Notes: generated from the sequence alone by a model not told the origin. A DNA stretch of 6,864 bases from an uncultured Oscillospiraceae bacterium (GCA_905233595.1 CAJOFI010000103.1:7827-14690); one strand, 5' to 3'; shown: positions 1 to 5,442, numbered from the stretch's first letter. Numbers and translations are program-made.

Positions 1-408
1 GGCTACGTTGCCCGGCACTATCACCAGATCACCAACTTCGGCAAGTTCATGGACCCTCTGGCCGACAAGGTGCTGGTCATGGCGGCGATGTGCTTTTTCG
101 TCGAGCGCGGGCGCATGCCCGGCTGGGCGCTGGCCGTGGTGCTGCTGCGGGAATTCGCCGTCTCCGGGATGCGCCTTGTCGCCGTGGAGCAGGGGCGCGT
201 GATCGCCGCAGGCTGGTCGGGCAAGGTGAAGACCGCCGCGACCATGGTCTGCCTGTGCCTGATGCTGCTCTTCCCCGCCCCCGGCCTCGCCGACTCCGCG
301 CCGGACTTCGCAGCGCAGCTCGGCACCTGGGTCATTCTGATCACCACCGTCTATTCCGGCGCAGAATATTTCTATAAAAACCGCGACGTGTTCAAGAACG
401 TCGAGTAA
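1..408 (+). CDS. pgsA: CDP-diacylglycerol--glycerol-3-phosphate 3-phosphatidyltransferase, C-terminal part
   Basis: This membrane enzyme transfers a phosphatidyl group from CDP-diacylglycerol to glycerol-3-phosphate, the committed step to phosphatidylglycerol. The gene enters from the left edge in frame 1, so its N-terminus is missing. The fragment opens inside the CDP-alcohol phosphotransferase signature: an AR pair, eight residues, G, three residues, D (MDP), three residues, D (ADK); the last two Asp are catalytic metal ligands in this family. Hydrophobic stretches follow around codons 22-32, 41-52, 79-92 and 107-120, fitting the later transmembrane helices, and the protein ends in a short charged tail (NRDVFKNVE). 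The arginine/lysine-rich loop LREF...GKVKTA is typical of PgsA. It is tightly followed by cysS, suggesting co-transcription. Identity is secure from the signature; only the 5' end is unseen. Confidence 0.94.
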   Translation, partial: GYVARHYHQITNFGKFMDPLADKVLVMAAMCFFVERGRMPGWALAVVLLREFAVSGMRLVAVEQGRVIAAGWSGKVKTAATMVCLCLMLLFPAPGLADSAPDFAAQLGTWVILITTVYSGAEYFYKNRDVFKNVE

Positions 409-413
409 GGAGG
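406..413 (+). promoter_or_regulatory. Shine-Dalgarno site of cysS overlapping the pgsA stop codon
   Basis: The sequence TAAGGAGG contains both the pgsA stop TAA (406-408) and an almost perfect Shine-Dalgarno core GGAGG (409-413), five bases before the ATG at 419. It decides the cysS start and suggests translational coupling between the two genes. It also shows that the ATG at 419, and not the downstream ATG at 498, is the genuine start of the cysS reading frame. Confidence 0.85.
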
Positions 414-418
414 AAGCT

Positions 419-1817
419 ATGTATCTCTATAACTCCGCCAGCCACAAGAAGGAGCTTTTCGTGCCCCGCCCACATCGGGAACCTGCGCTCCTACATCATG
501 GAGGACGCGCTGGAGAAGTATCTGCGCTACGCGGGCTACAACGTCAAGCGCGTCATGAACATCACAGACGTGGGGCATCTGACCTCCGACGCCGACGAGG
601 GCGAGGACAAGATGCTCAAGGGCGCAAAGCGCGAGCATAAGAGCGTCATGGAGATCGCGAAGTTCTACACCGACGCCTTCTTTGCCGACTGCAAGAAGCT
701 CAACATCAAGACCCCCGACGTGGTGGAGCCCGCCACGGGGCTGGTGGATTTCTACATTGAGATCATCCAGCGCCTGATGGAAAACGGCCACGCCTACTTT
801 GCGGGCGGCAACGTCTACTTTGACACCTCCACCATGGAGCGCTACTACGTCTTCAACGACTTTAACGCGGGCGATCTGGACGTCGGCGTGCGCGAGGGCG
901 TGGAGGAGGACAGCAACAAGCGCAACAAGAACGACTTCGTGCTCTGGTTCACCAAGTCCAAGTTCGAGGATCAGGCGCTCAAGTGGGACTCCCCCTGGGG
1001 CGTGGGCTATCCCGGCTGGCACATCGAGTGCTCCGGCATCGCGCTCAAGCACTTCGGTGAGGATCTGGACATCCACTGCGGCGGCATCGACAACGCCTTC
1101 CCCCACCACACCAACGAGATCGTGCAGAGCGAGGGCTACCTCGGGCACAAGTGGTGCAGCTACTGGGTGCACGTGTCCCATCTGCTGGTGGCTTCGGGCA
1201 AAATGTCCAAGTCCAGCGGCGAATTTCTGACCGTGTCGCTGCTGGAGGAGAAGGGCTTCGACCCGCTTGCCTACCGCCTCTACTGCCTGCAGAGCCACTA
1301 CCGCAAGAGCCTCATGTTCTCCTGGGAGATCATGCAGAACGCGCAGGTGACCTACAACAAGCTCATCTCCCGCGTCGCGGCGCTCAAGCCCGGGGACGGG
1401 GAGCTCGACCAGGCCGCCGTGGAGGCGCTTAGGGCGAAGTTCTGCGCGGGGCTTGACAACGACCTCAACACCTCCCTCGCCGTCACGGCGCTCTACGACG
1501 TGCTCAAGTACAAGACCAACGACGCCACGAAGCTCTACGTCCTCGGCGATTTTGACCGGGTGCTGGGTCTGGCGCTGCTTGAAAAGGGCGCAAAGAAGCG
1601 CGAGGAGCTCAGGAAGCAGGCCGTCACGGCAGGCGAGTTCACGATCATCTCCGAATCCGGCGAAGCCGACGCCGAGGTCGAGGCGAAGATCCGCGCCCGC
1701 CAGGACGCGAAGAAGGCCAAGAACTTCGCGGAGGCCGACCGCATCCGCGACGAGCTCAAGGCCGCCGGCATCGAGCTGACCGACATCCCGCACGGCGCGA
1801 AGTGGAAGCGCCTGTGA
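419..1817 (+). pseudogene. cysS: Cysteinyl-tRNA synthetase, disrupted by an N-terminal deletion/frameshift
   Basis: Class I synthetase that charges tRNA-Cys in the cytoplasm. Translation from the ATG at 419 gives a typical CysRS start (MYLYNSASHKKELFVP, to base 466), then the frame is lost. The rest continues from about base 468 in another frame (AHIGNLRSY, NITDVGHL) to the stop at 1815-1817. HIGN (471-482) is the HIGH-type ATP motif and KMSKS is at 1200-1214. Zinc ligands equivalent to E. coli C209, H234 and E238 are present: Cys at 1029-1031 (WHIECS), His at 1104-1106 and Glu at 1116-1118 (HHTNE). The block that should lie between FVP and AHIGN, with the MYxCGPTVY motif and the first zinc Cys (E. 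coli C28), is absent; by E. coli spacing about 53 bases are missing. The C-terminal helical region looks normal, with no other break. As written it cannot give an active enzyme. Because CysRS is normally essential, either another copy exists or the deletion is a sequencing or assembly artefact. Confidence 0.92.
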
Positions 1818-1845
1818 TCAGTGGCCAGTGGTCAGTGGTCAGTGG
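1818..1845. repeat. Heptanucleotide tandem repeat after cysS, four units
   Basis: Four head-to-tail 7-base units begin on the base right after the cysS stop: TCAGTGG, CCAGTGG, TCAGTGG, TCAGTGG. Only one base differs among the four. The array lies between the stop codon and the cysS terminator and would be transcribed as 3' UTR. It belongs to a pattern of heptamer repeats in the gaps of this window. Confidence 0.9.
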
Positions 1846-1866
1846 CCGTTAAAGCAAATATGAATC

Positions 1867-1899
1867 AAGGGGATGTGAAAAACGCATCCCCTTTCTTTT
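1867..1899 (+). terminator. Intrinsic terminator of pgsA-cysS
   Basis: A hairpin with left arm AAGGGGATGTG (1867-1877), loop AAAAA (1878-1882) and right arm CGCATCCCCTT (1883-1893) forms 11 pairs including one G-T wobble. It is followed by the T-rich tract TTTCTTTT (1892-1899). It lies about 50 bases past the cysS stop and should end that transcript. Confidence 0.88.
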
Positions 1900-1911
1900 G
1901 AGTATTGAGGA
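1898..1911. repeat. Two-unit heptamer repeat next to the terminator
   Basis: TTGAGTA (1898-1904) is followed directly by TTGAGGA (1905-1911), matching in six of seven positions. Alone this could be chance. It is listed because heptamer duplications recur in neighbouring gaps. Confidence 0.45.
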
Positions 1912-1991
1912 AGCCGTTTAAGTTGTTGACAAAGGGATACGCATCTCAAGAGCATCCCGCCTTTAAGCAGCGGCAAAAGTTCCGAAATGCT

Positions 1992-2021
1992 CTCAAAACT
2001 CAAAACTCACGACTCAAAACT
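1992..2021. repeat. Heptanucleotide tandem repeat ahead of the amidohydrolase gene, four units
   Basis: The units are CTCAAAA, CTCAAAA, CTCACGA and CTCAAAA (1992-2019), then a partial CT. The unit sequence differs from the array after cysS, but the period of seven is the same. The array abuts the hairpin at 2022, and the hairpin loop region again contains AAAACTCA. The array start overlaps a 7-bp inverted repeat, AGAGCAT at 1949-1955 with ATGCTCT at 1987-1993, so the leader could fold in more than one way. Confidence 0.88.
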
Positions 2022-2054
2022 GGGGCTGTGATAAAACTCACAGCCCCGTTTTTT
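2022..2054 (+). terminator. Terminator-like hairpin 17 nt before the amidohydrolase start
   Basis: GGGGCTGTGA (2022-2031) pairs perfectly with TCACAGCCCC (2038-2047) around a TAAAAC loop, and six Ts follow at 2049-2054. In form this is a complete intrinsic terminator. It ends only 17 bases before the ATG at 2072, with the ribosome site GGGAG (2061-2065) in between, leaving no room for a promoter downstream. It is therefore either an attenuator of the amidohydrolase gene or a relic terminator of an upstream transcript that reads through. No T-box or riboswitch core was recognised upstream. Confidence 0.8.
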
Positions 2055-2071
2055 ATAGAAGGGAGACTACC

Positions 2072-3514
2072 ATGCTTTCAGCCGAAAAGCAGGCGATGGC
2101 CGAATTCATTGACGGGCACGCCGCGTATTTTGAAGACGTCGCGGACGCGATCTGGGCGCATGCCGAATTGAGCCTCAAGGAGTACGCCTCCGCCGCGCTG
2201 TATATCCGGAAGCTCAGGGAGCTGGGCTTTGCCGTGACCGAGAAGCTCTGCGGCATCGAGACCGCCTTTTGCGGCTCCTACGGCAGCGGGCGTCCGGTGA
2301 TCGGCATTTTGGGCGAGTTTGACGCGCTCTCGGGGCTGAGCCAGAAGGCGGGGGAGACCTCGCACGATCCGCTCGTCCCCGGCGGGAGCGGGCACGGCTG
2401 CGGGCACAATCTGCTCGGCGCGGGCTCACTGGCCGCGGCGGCGGCGGTGAAGACCTGGCTGGAGAAGAGCGGGAAGCCCGGCACGGTGATCTTCTACGGC
2501 TGCCCCGGCGAGGAGGGGGGCGCTGCCAAGGCCTACATGGCGCGCGAGGGGCTGTGGAAGCAGCTCGACGCCGCGCTCTGCTGGCACCCCAGCGACGCAA
2601 ACCAGACCATGACCGGCACGAACAACTCCTGCCTCCAGGTGCTCTACAAATTCTCCGGCATCCCGGCGCACGCGGCGGGCGACCCCTTCAACGGGCGCAG
2701 CGCGCTCGACGCGGTGGAGCTGATGAACGTGGGCGTGCAGTTTTTGCGGGAGCACATGACGCCCGATTGCCGCATCCACTACGCCATCACCGACGCGGGC
2801 GGCGTCTCGCCGAACGTGGTGCAGGCGAAGGCCTCGGTGCTGTACATGGTGCGCGCCAACAAGGTGGCCGACTCCGTGAAGCTCCAGGCGCGGGTGGACG
2901 ACATCGCCAGGGGCGCGGCGCTCATGACCGGGACGAGCTTCGAGCGCGTCTTCATCGACGGCACGGCGGAGCTTCTGCCCAACTTCGCCATCGAAAAGGC
3001 GCTCTACGCGAATATGGAGGCCGTCGGCGTCCCGCGCTTTGACGCGGAGGACACCGCCCTCGCCGCCGCGCTCAAAAAGACCTACCCCGGCAGCGGCATC
3101 GACGGCATCAAGGGCGCGAGGGAGGACGCCGCGATCCGCAGGCAGGTGCTGGCGCTCTCGGAAAACGGCACGAAGCCGATCAACGACTTTCTCACGCCGC
3201 GCTATTCCTCCACCACCTTTTCCCCCGGCAGCACGGACGTGGGCGACGTGAGCTGGCTGACCCCCACCTCGCAGATCGAAGCCTGCTGCTGGCCGGCGGG
3301 CGTGCCGGGGCACTCCTGGCAGATCGTCGCCTGCGGCAAGAGCGGCCTTGCGCACAAGGGCATGCTCTTCGCGGCAAAGACCCTCGCCGCCACGGCGCTC
3401 GATCTGATGACGGACGCGGCGCTGCTGGACGCGGCGAAGGCAGAGTTTCACGAGCGCAGCGCAAGCGGCTACGTCTGCCCCATCGAACCGGACGCCGTCC
3501 CCATTGCGATCTGA
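2072..3514 (+). CDS. abgB: M20-family amidohydrolase, AbgB-like (p-aminobenzoyl-glutamate hydrolase subunit B family)
   Basis: This predicted cytoplasmic metallo-amidohydrolase has 480 residues, the same size class as E. coli AbgB (about 481), which with AbgA cleaves the folate breakdown product p-aminobenzoyl-glutamate. It resembles AbgB along its length: GEFDALSGLSQKAG (81-94), GHGCGHNLLG (107-116), FYGCPGEEGG (141-150), GRSALDAVELM, GGVSPNVVQA, STDVGDVSW and LAHKGMLFAAKT. Likely metal-site residues by family analogy are C110, H112, E147/E148, H172 and the C-terminal His in GHSW (H414). H200 lies in the dimerisation-domain insert (AHAA). The start is fixed by GGGAG six bases upstream and by agreement with the family N-terminus. 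No AbgA partner or AbgT transporter is visible on either side, so it may work alone and on another amide or dipeptide; the true substrate is uncertain. The gene is intact and G+C-rich like its neighbours. Transcription appears to pass through the terminator-like hairpin just upstream. Confidence 0.85.
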   Translation: MLSAEKQAMAEFIDGHAAYFEDVADAIWAHAELSLKEYASAALYIRKLRELGFAVTEKLCGIETAFCGSYGSGRPVIGILGEFDALSGLSQKAGETSHDPLVPGGSGHGCGHNLLGAGSLAAAAAVKTWLEKSGKPGTVIFYGCPGEEGGAAKAYMAREGLWKQLDAALCWHPSDANQTMTGTNNSCLQVLYKFSGIPAHAAGDPFNGRSALDAVELMNVGVQFLREHMTPDCRIHYAITDAGGVSPNVVQAKASVLYMVRANKVADSVKLQARVDDIARGAALMTGTSFERVFIDGTAELLPNFAIEKALYANMEAVGVPRFDAEDTALAAALKKTYPGSGIDGIKGAREDAAIRRQVLALSENGTKPINDFLTPRYSSTTFSPGSTDVGDVSWLTPTSQIEACCWPAGVPGHSWQIVACGKSGLAHKGMLFAAKTLAATALDLMTDAALLDAAKAEFHERSASGYVCPIEPDAVPIAI

Positions 3515-3540
3515 TTAGGCCGTTAGGCATTGGGCATTGG
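3515..3540. repeat. Short tandem repeats directly after the abgB stop
   Basis: TTAGGC occurs at 3515-3520 and again at 3523-3528, followed by two exact heptamers GGCATTG (3526-3532 and 3533-3539). The 8-mer GGCCGTTA at 3518-3525 also occurs at 1844-1851, at the end of the heptamer array after cysS. No terminator hairpin was found directly behind abgB. Confidence 0.6.
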
Positions 3541-3560
3541 ACGCGAACTCCCAGGCGCTA

Positions 3561-3591
3561 CATTGGCACTCTCGAATAGAGAGTGCCAATG
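3561..3591. promoter_or_regulatory. CIRCE element (HrcA operator)
   Basis: TTGGCACTC (3563-3571), a nine-base spacer and GAGTGCCAA (3581-3589) match the CIRCE layout TTAGCACTC-N9-GAGTGCTAA. The one changed position in each arm is compensatory, so the palindrome stays perfect. Pairing extends outward to CA...TG and inward to TC...GA, giving 13 perfect pairs around a five-base centre (GAATA). CIRCE is bound by the heat-shock repressor HrcA, best known at hrcA-grpE-dnaK and groES-groEL. Here the next gene encodes Hsp20, which fits heat-shock control, although the start codon is about 345 bases away. Confidence 0.93.
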
Positions 3592-3602
3592 TTCATATAT
3601 CG

Positions 3603-3632
3603 TTCACACAATCATGTATATTTGTTCATAAT
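3603..3632 (+). promoter_or_regulatory. Candidate sigma-A promoter next to CIRCE
   Basis: TTCACA (3603-3608) matches five of six bases of TTGACA. After 18 bases, CATAAT (3627-3632) matches five of six of TATAAT. It begins 14 bases after the right CIRCE arm. The segment up to about 3655 is very AT-rich, so other -10-like hexamers (for example 3617-3622 and 3645-3650) cannot be excluded. If used, it gives hsp20 a leader of roughly 300 bases. Confidence 0.5.
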
Positions 3633-3712
3633 TGCGCGGTATATTATATACACGATGAAGCGAGAGAAATGAAAGCTTTGTCGAGAAGAATAAAACCGTG
3701 TCAGGTTTCAGC

Positions 3713-3750
3713 CCTTCGCGTCATTCTGAGCGCAAGCGAAGGATCTCGCG
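3713..3750. repeat. Dispersed-repeat-like segment in the hsp20 leader
   Basis: The segment contains CGTCATTCTGAGCGCAAGCG followed by AAGGATCTCGCG. From general knowledge this CATTCTGAG...GCGAAG.ATCTC pattern recurs in intergenic DNA of many unrelated bacteria and gives spurious ORF peptides such as VILSASEGS. CCTTCGC (3713-3719) can pair with GCGAAGG (3736-3742). The copy number in this genome cannot be judged from one window. It is best seen as a repeat remnant between the CIRCE promoter and hsp20. Confidence 0.5.
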
Positions 3751-3803
3751 GGTCAACGCGAAAACGACGGAATGGCACAGGCTGAACGAGTACAAACCGC
3801 GTA

Positions 3804-3912
3804 AGGAACTGTGCAGAAATAAATTGTGCAAAGATGGCGTAGGATTTTTCGCCTGTAGCGAGGCGGAAAATCGCAGGAATACTTTGTGTATTTCAAGATC
3901 GGAACAGTTCCT
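3804..3912. other. 109-nt nested hairpin element just upstream of hsp20
   Basis: The outer arms AGGAACTGT (3804-3812) and ACAGTTCCT (3904-3912) are perfect inverted repeats. Inside, GAAAT (3816-3820) pairs with ATTTC (3890-3894), and GCAAAG (3828-3833) with CTTTGT (3882-3887), one wobble. At the core GATTTTTCGCCT (3843-3854) pairs with AGGCGGAAAATC (3861-3872), 12 pairs with one G-T wobble and a six-base loop. The nesting gives one long imperfect hairpin, too ordered to be random spacer. It ends 13 bases before the hsp20 ribosome site. It could be a MITE-like or REP-like interspersed element, a structured 5' UTR such as a thermosensor, or a small RNA. I do not recognise a named RNA family. 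Confidence 0.65.
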
Positions 3913-3935
3913 AATCAAAAAAATTGGAGGTATAG

Positions 3936-4373
3936 ATGATGTTTGAACTGATTCCTTTTGGTGGCCACAGAGCTTCTGTTTATGACCCGTTCCGCGCTTT
4001 CGATGAGATGGAGCGCAGCTTCTTCGGCGAGAATCGCGGCAGCGCGCTGTCCGCCTTCCGCACCGACGTGCGCGATACCGGCGACGCCTACCGGCTCGAC
4101 GCCGAGCTGCCCGGCTTCAAGAAGGAGGACATCAAGATCGACGTGGAGAACGACGTGCTCACCATCAGCGCCGAGCGCAAGCTGGAAAACGACGAGAACA
4201 AGCACAACTTCGTCAAGCGCGAGCGCTTCTACGGCTCTTACAGCCGCAGCTTTGACGTCTCCGGCATCGAGGTCGATCAGATCGAGTGCGCGTACAACGA
4301 CGGCGTCCTGACCCTGACCATGCCCAAGAAGGTCGAGACCGCGCCCGCCAGCCGCCGCCTTGAGATCAAGTGA
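3936..4373 (+). CDS. hsp20: Small heat-shock protein, Hsp20/alpha-crystallin family
   Basis: ATP-independent cytoplasmic chaperone that holds unfolding proteins in soluble oligomers. The 145 residues are the usual size. After a short N-terminal arm with phenylalanines (about 1-41), the alpha-crystallin domain spans about 42-131, with ELPGFKKEDI (57-66), NDVLTISAERK (72-82), RSFDV (104-108) and the signature AYNDGVLTLTMPK (119-131). A short tail ends in RRLEIK, where LEI (142-144) is likely the I-x-I-type motif used for oligomerisation. GGAGG (3926-3930) precedes two adjacent ATGs at 3936 and 3939. The second has the more usual spacing of eight bases and would give MFELIPFG, so the start may be one codon later. 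The gene is single, ends in a strong terminator, and lies behind a CIRCE operator, suggesting HrcA control. The long structured leader is unusual. Confidence 0.95.
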   Translation: MMFELIPFGGHRASVYDPFRAFDEMERSFFGENRGSALSAFRTDVRDTGDAYRLDAELPGFKKEDIKIDVENDVLTISAERKLENDENKHNFVKRERFYGSYSRSFDVSGIEVDQIECAYNDGVLTLTMPKKVETAPASRRLEIK

Positions 4374-4379
4374 TTTCCC

Positions 4380-4430
4380 GCAAAAAGGGGCATTGAAAAA
4401 ACGGTGTTTTTTCAATGCCCCTTTTTTGCG
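4380..4430 (+). terminator. Strong intrinsic terminator after hsp20
   Basis: Starting six bases after the hsp20 stop, the left arm (from G4380: GCAAAAAGGGGCATTG then AAAAAAC) pairs with the right arm (GTTTTTTCAATGCCCC then TTTTTTGC, to 4429) around a GGT loop, with one extra T bulged. The stem is about 23 bp. T-runs at 4407-4412 and 4422-4427 and matching A-runs on the left make it terminator-like on both strands, although both flanking genes are on the plus strand. Confidence 0.93.
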
Positions 4431-4445
4431 GTTTTCAGTTTTCAG
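4431..4445. repeat. Two-unit heptamer repeat after the hsp20 terminator
   Basis: GTTTTCA is repeated exactly at 4431-4437 and 4438-4444, followed by G. It begins immediately after the terminator stem. This is another heptamer duplication in a gap, with its own unit sequence. Confidence 0.7.
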
Positions 4446-4485
4446 GGGATGCGGTAAAGCTGCGGATACGCGGTCTGAAAACTGA
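4435..4485. repeat. 11-bp inverted repeat reaching the tatD -35 box
   Basis: TCAGTTTTCAG (4435-4445) is the exact reverse complement of CTGAAAACTGA (4475-4485), separated by 29 bases. The left arm is part of the heptamer repeat, and the right arm touches the first base of the tatD -35 hexamer. It could be an operator or simply a relic of repeat activity. Confidence 0.6.
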
Positions 4486-4513
4486 TGACACAGTCCCTTT
4501 TTTCGTGTATAAT
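4485..4513 (+). promoter_or_regulatory. Sigma-A-type promoter of tatD
   Basis: ATGACA (4485-4490, five of six matches to TTGACA), a 17-base spacer and a perfect TATAAT (4508-4513) make this the best promoter in the window. The expected transcript start near 4520 leaves a leader of about 17 bases, holding the purine-rich ribosome site GAGAGGAAG (4521-4529) and little else. Confidence 0.82.
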
Positions 4514-4536
4514 CCCAAGGGAGAGGAAGTGCTGAG

Positions 4537-5307
4537 ATGATATTTGATACCCATGCCCATTATGACGACAAGGCTTTTGACGCGGATCGGGAGACGGTGC
4601 TGCGCTCGGCGCGGGAGAGCGGCGTCGGGCTGATCCTTGACCCGGGCTGTGACGTCGAGAGCAGCCGCGCGGCGCTGCGCCTGGCGGAGGGGCACGAGTT
4701 CGTCTATGCCGCGGTGGGCATCCACCCGGAGGAGCTGGACTGCTGGGGCGAGGAAGCGCTTGCGGAGCTCCGCGAGCTGGCCGAGCACCCGAAATGCGTC
4801 GCCATCGGGGAGATCGGCCTGGACTATTACTGGGACGACAGCCGCAAGCAGGAGCAGAAGCTGCTCTTTCGCTGGCAGCTCGAGCTTGCGCTGGAGCTGG
4901 ATAAGCCCGTTATCGTGCACGACCGGGAGGCGCATGGGGATTGCATGGACATCGTGCGGGACTATCCGGCGCTTCGCGGGGTGTTCCACTGCTATTCGGG
5001 CAGCGCCGAGATGGCGAAGGAGCTTCTCAAGCGCGGCTGGTATCTGGGCTTTGACGGCCCCGTGACCTACAAGAACGCCCGCAAGACCCTTGAGGTGCTG
5101 GAGCTTTGCCCGCTCGAGCGCATCCTCATCGAGACGGACAGCCCCTACATGAGCCCCGTCCCCATGCGCGGCAAGCGCAACGACTCGCGCAACCTGCGCT
5201 TTGTTGCGGACAAGCTCGCCGCGTGCAAGGGCGTCACGCCGGAGGAGATCGAGCGCGTCACGATGGAAAACGGCTGCAGGCTCTTCGGCATCGCCCGGCC
5301 GGAATGA
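4537..5307 (+). CDS. tatD: TatD-family metal-dependent hydrolase (putative DNase)
   Basis: TIM-barrel metallohydrolase of the TatD/YcfH family. Members act as divalent-metal-dependent 3'-5' DNases with proposed roles in DNA repair or nucleic-acid turnover, and E. coli TatD was also linked to processing of D-amino-acid-containing peptides. At 256 residues it is the usual length. The metal and catalytic residues are all present: H6 and H8 in FDTHAHYD, E92 in AIGEIGLDYY, H128 in VIVHDREA, H151 in VFHCYSG and D201 in IETDSPY. GIHPEE (61-66) and the closing VTMENGCRLFGI are also typical. The start at 4537 is set by GAGAGGAAG upstream and by the family N-terminus beginning a few residues before DTHxH. 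It has its own promoter and lies between a terminator and the secreted-protein promoter, so it looks monocistronic; in many Firmicutes tatD instead sits next to metG. Confidence 0.95.
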   Translation: MIFDTHAHYDDKAFDADRETVLRSARESGVGLILDPGCDVESSRAALRLAEGHEFVYAAVGIHPEELDCWGEEALAELRELAEHPKCVAIGEIGLDYYWDDSRKQEQKLLFRWQLELALELDKPVIVHDREAHGDCMDIVRDYPALRGVFHCYSGSAEMAKELLKRGWYLGFDGPVTYKNARKTLEVLELCPLERILIETDSPYMSPVPMRGKRNDSRNLRFVADKLAACKGVTPEEIERVTMENGCRLFGIARPE

Positions 5308-5387
5308 TCCGGCTCAAACGAACAGGACGCGGGCGGGCGCGCGGCGATCCGTCGCCGGGAAGAGGAAAATGTTTCAAAATAAATACA

Positions 5388-5416
5388 TTGCGTTTTCTGC
5401 TTTACCGTGTTAACAT
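5388..5416 (+). promoter_or_regulatory. Tentative promoter of the secreted repeat protein
   Basis: TTGCGT (5388-5393), 17 bases and TAACAT (5411-5416) resemble a weak sigma-A promoter (three and four of six matches). The surroundings are AT-rich after the G+C-rich tail of tatD. The leader would be about 35 bases. The match is modest and another promoter is possible. Confidence 0.35.
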
Positions 5417-5442
5417 GAACACGCAAGATCATGATATTAACA
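5408..5442. repeat. Imperfect inverted repeat over the promoter and leader of the secreted protein
   Basis: TGTTAACATGA (5408-5418) pairs with TCATG (5429-5433) plus TTAACA (5437-5442), with a three-base ATA bulge on the right side. It covers the proposed -10 box and start of transcription and ends two bases before the ribosome site GGAGGT (5445-5450). It may be a repressor site or an mRNA hairpin. Confidence 0.4.

Noticed and set aside
417..1793. Long open frame on the minus strand opposite cysS
   Set aside because: It mirrors the G/C-biased third positions of cysS, its peptide is low-complexity (Val, Leu, Ala, Gly, His), and the plus strand encodes unmistakable CysRS motifs.
498..1817. ATG at 498 as the real start of a shortened CysRS
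   Set aside because: It has no ribosome site and would drop the HIGN motif as well as the zinc cysteine. The family N-terminus with a perfect ribosome site lies at 419.
1912..2054. T-box or tetrahydrofolate riboswitch ahead of abgB
   Set aside because: No T-box core (GGGTGGTACCGCG-like) or recognisable folate-riboswitch core was seen; only a terminator hairpin and possible alternative stems.
2426..3451. Long minus-strand open frame opposite abgB
   Set aside because: It is a shadow of a G+C-rich gene with no family motif; abgB on the plus strand matches its family end to end.
3669..3785. Small ORF starting ATGAAAGC in the hsp20 leader (39 codons)
   Set aside because: Its ribosome site is weak and much of it is the dispersed-repeat-like segment, a known source of spurious peptides.
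3698..3946. 82-codon plus-strand ORF running into hsp20
   Set aside because: It has no ribosome site and covers only the repeat segment and the nested hairpin, which look like structured non-coding DNA.
5342..5357. Hairpin CGGCGA-TCCG-TCGCCG after tatD as its terminator
   Set aside because: The stem is only six pairs and is followed by a purine run, not Ts. No convincing intrinsic terminator for tatD was found before 5458.
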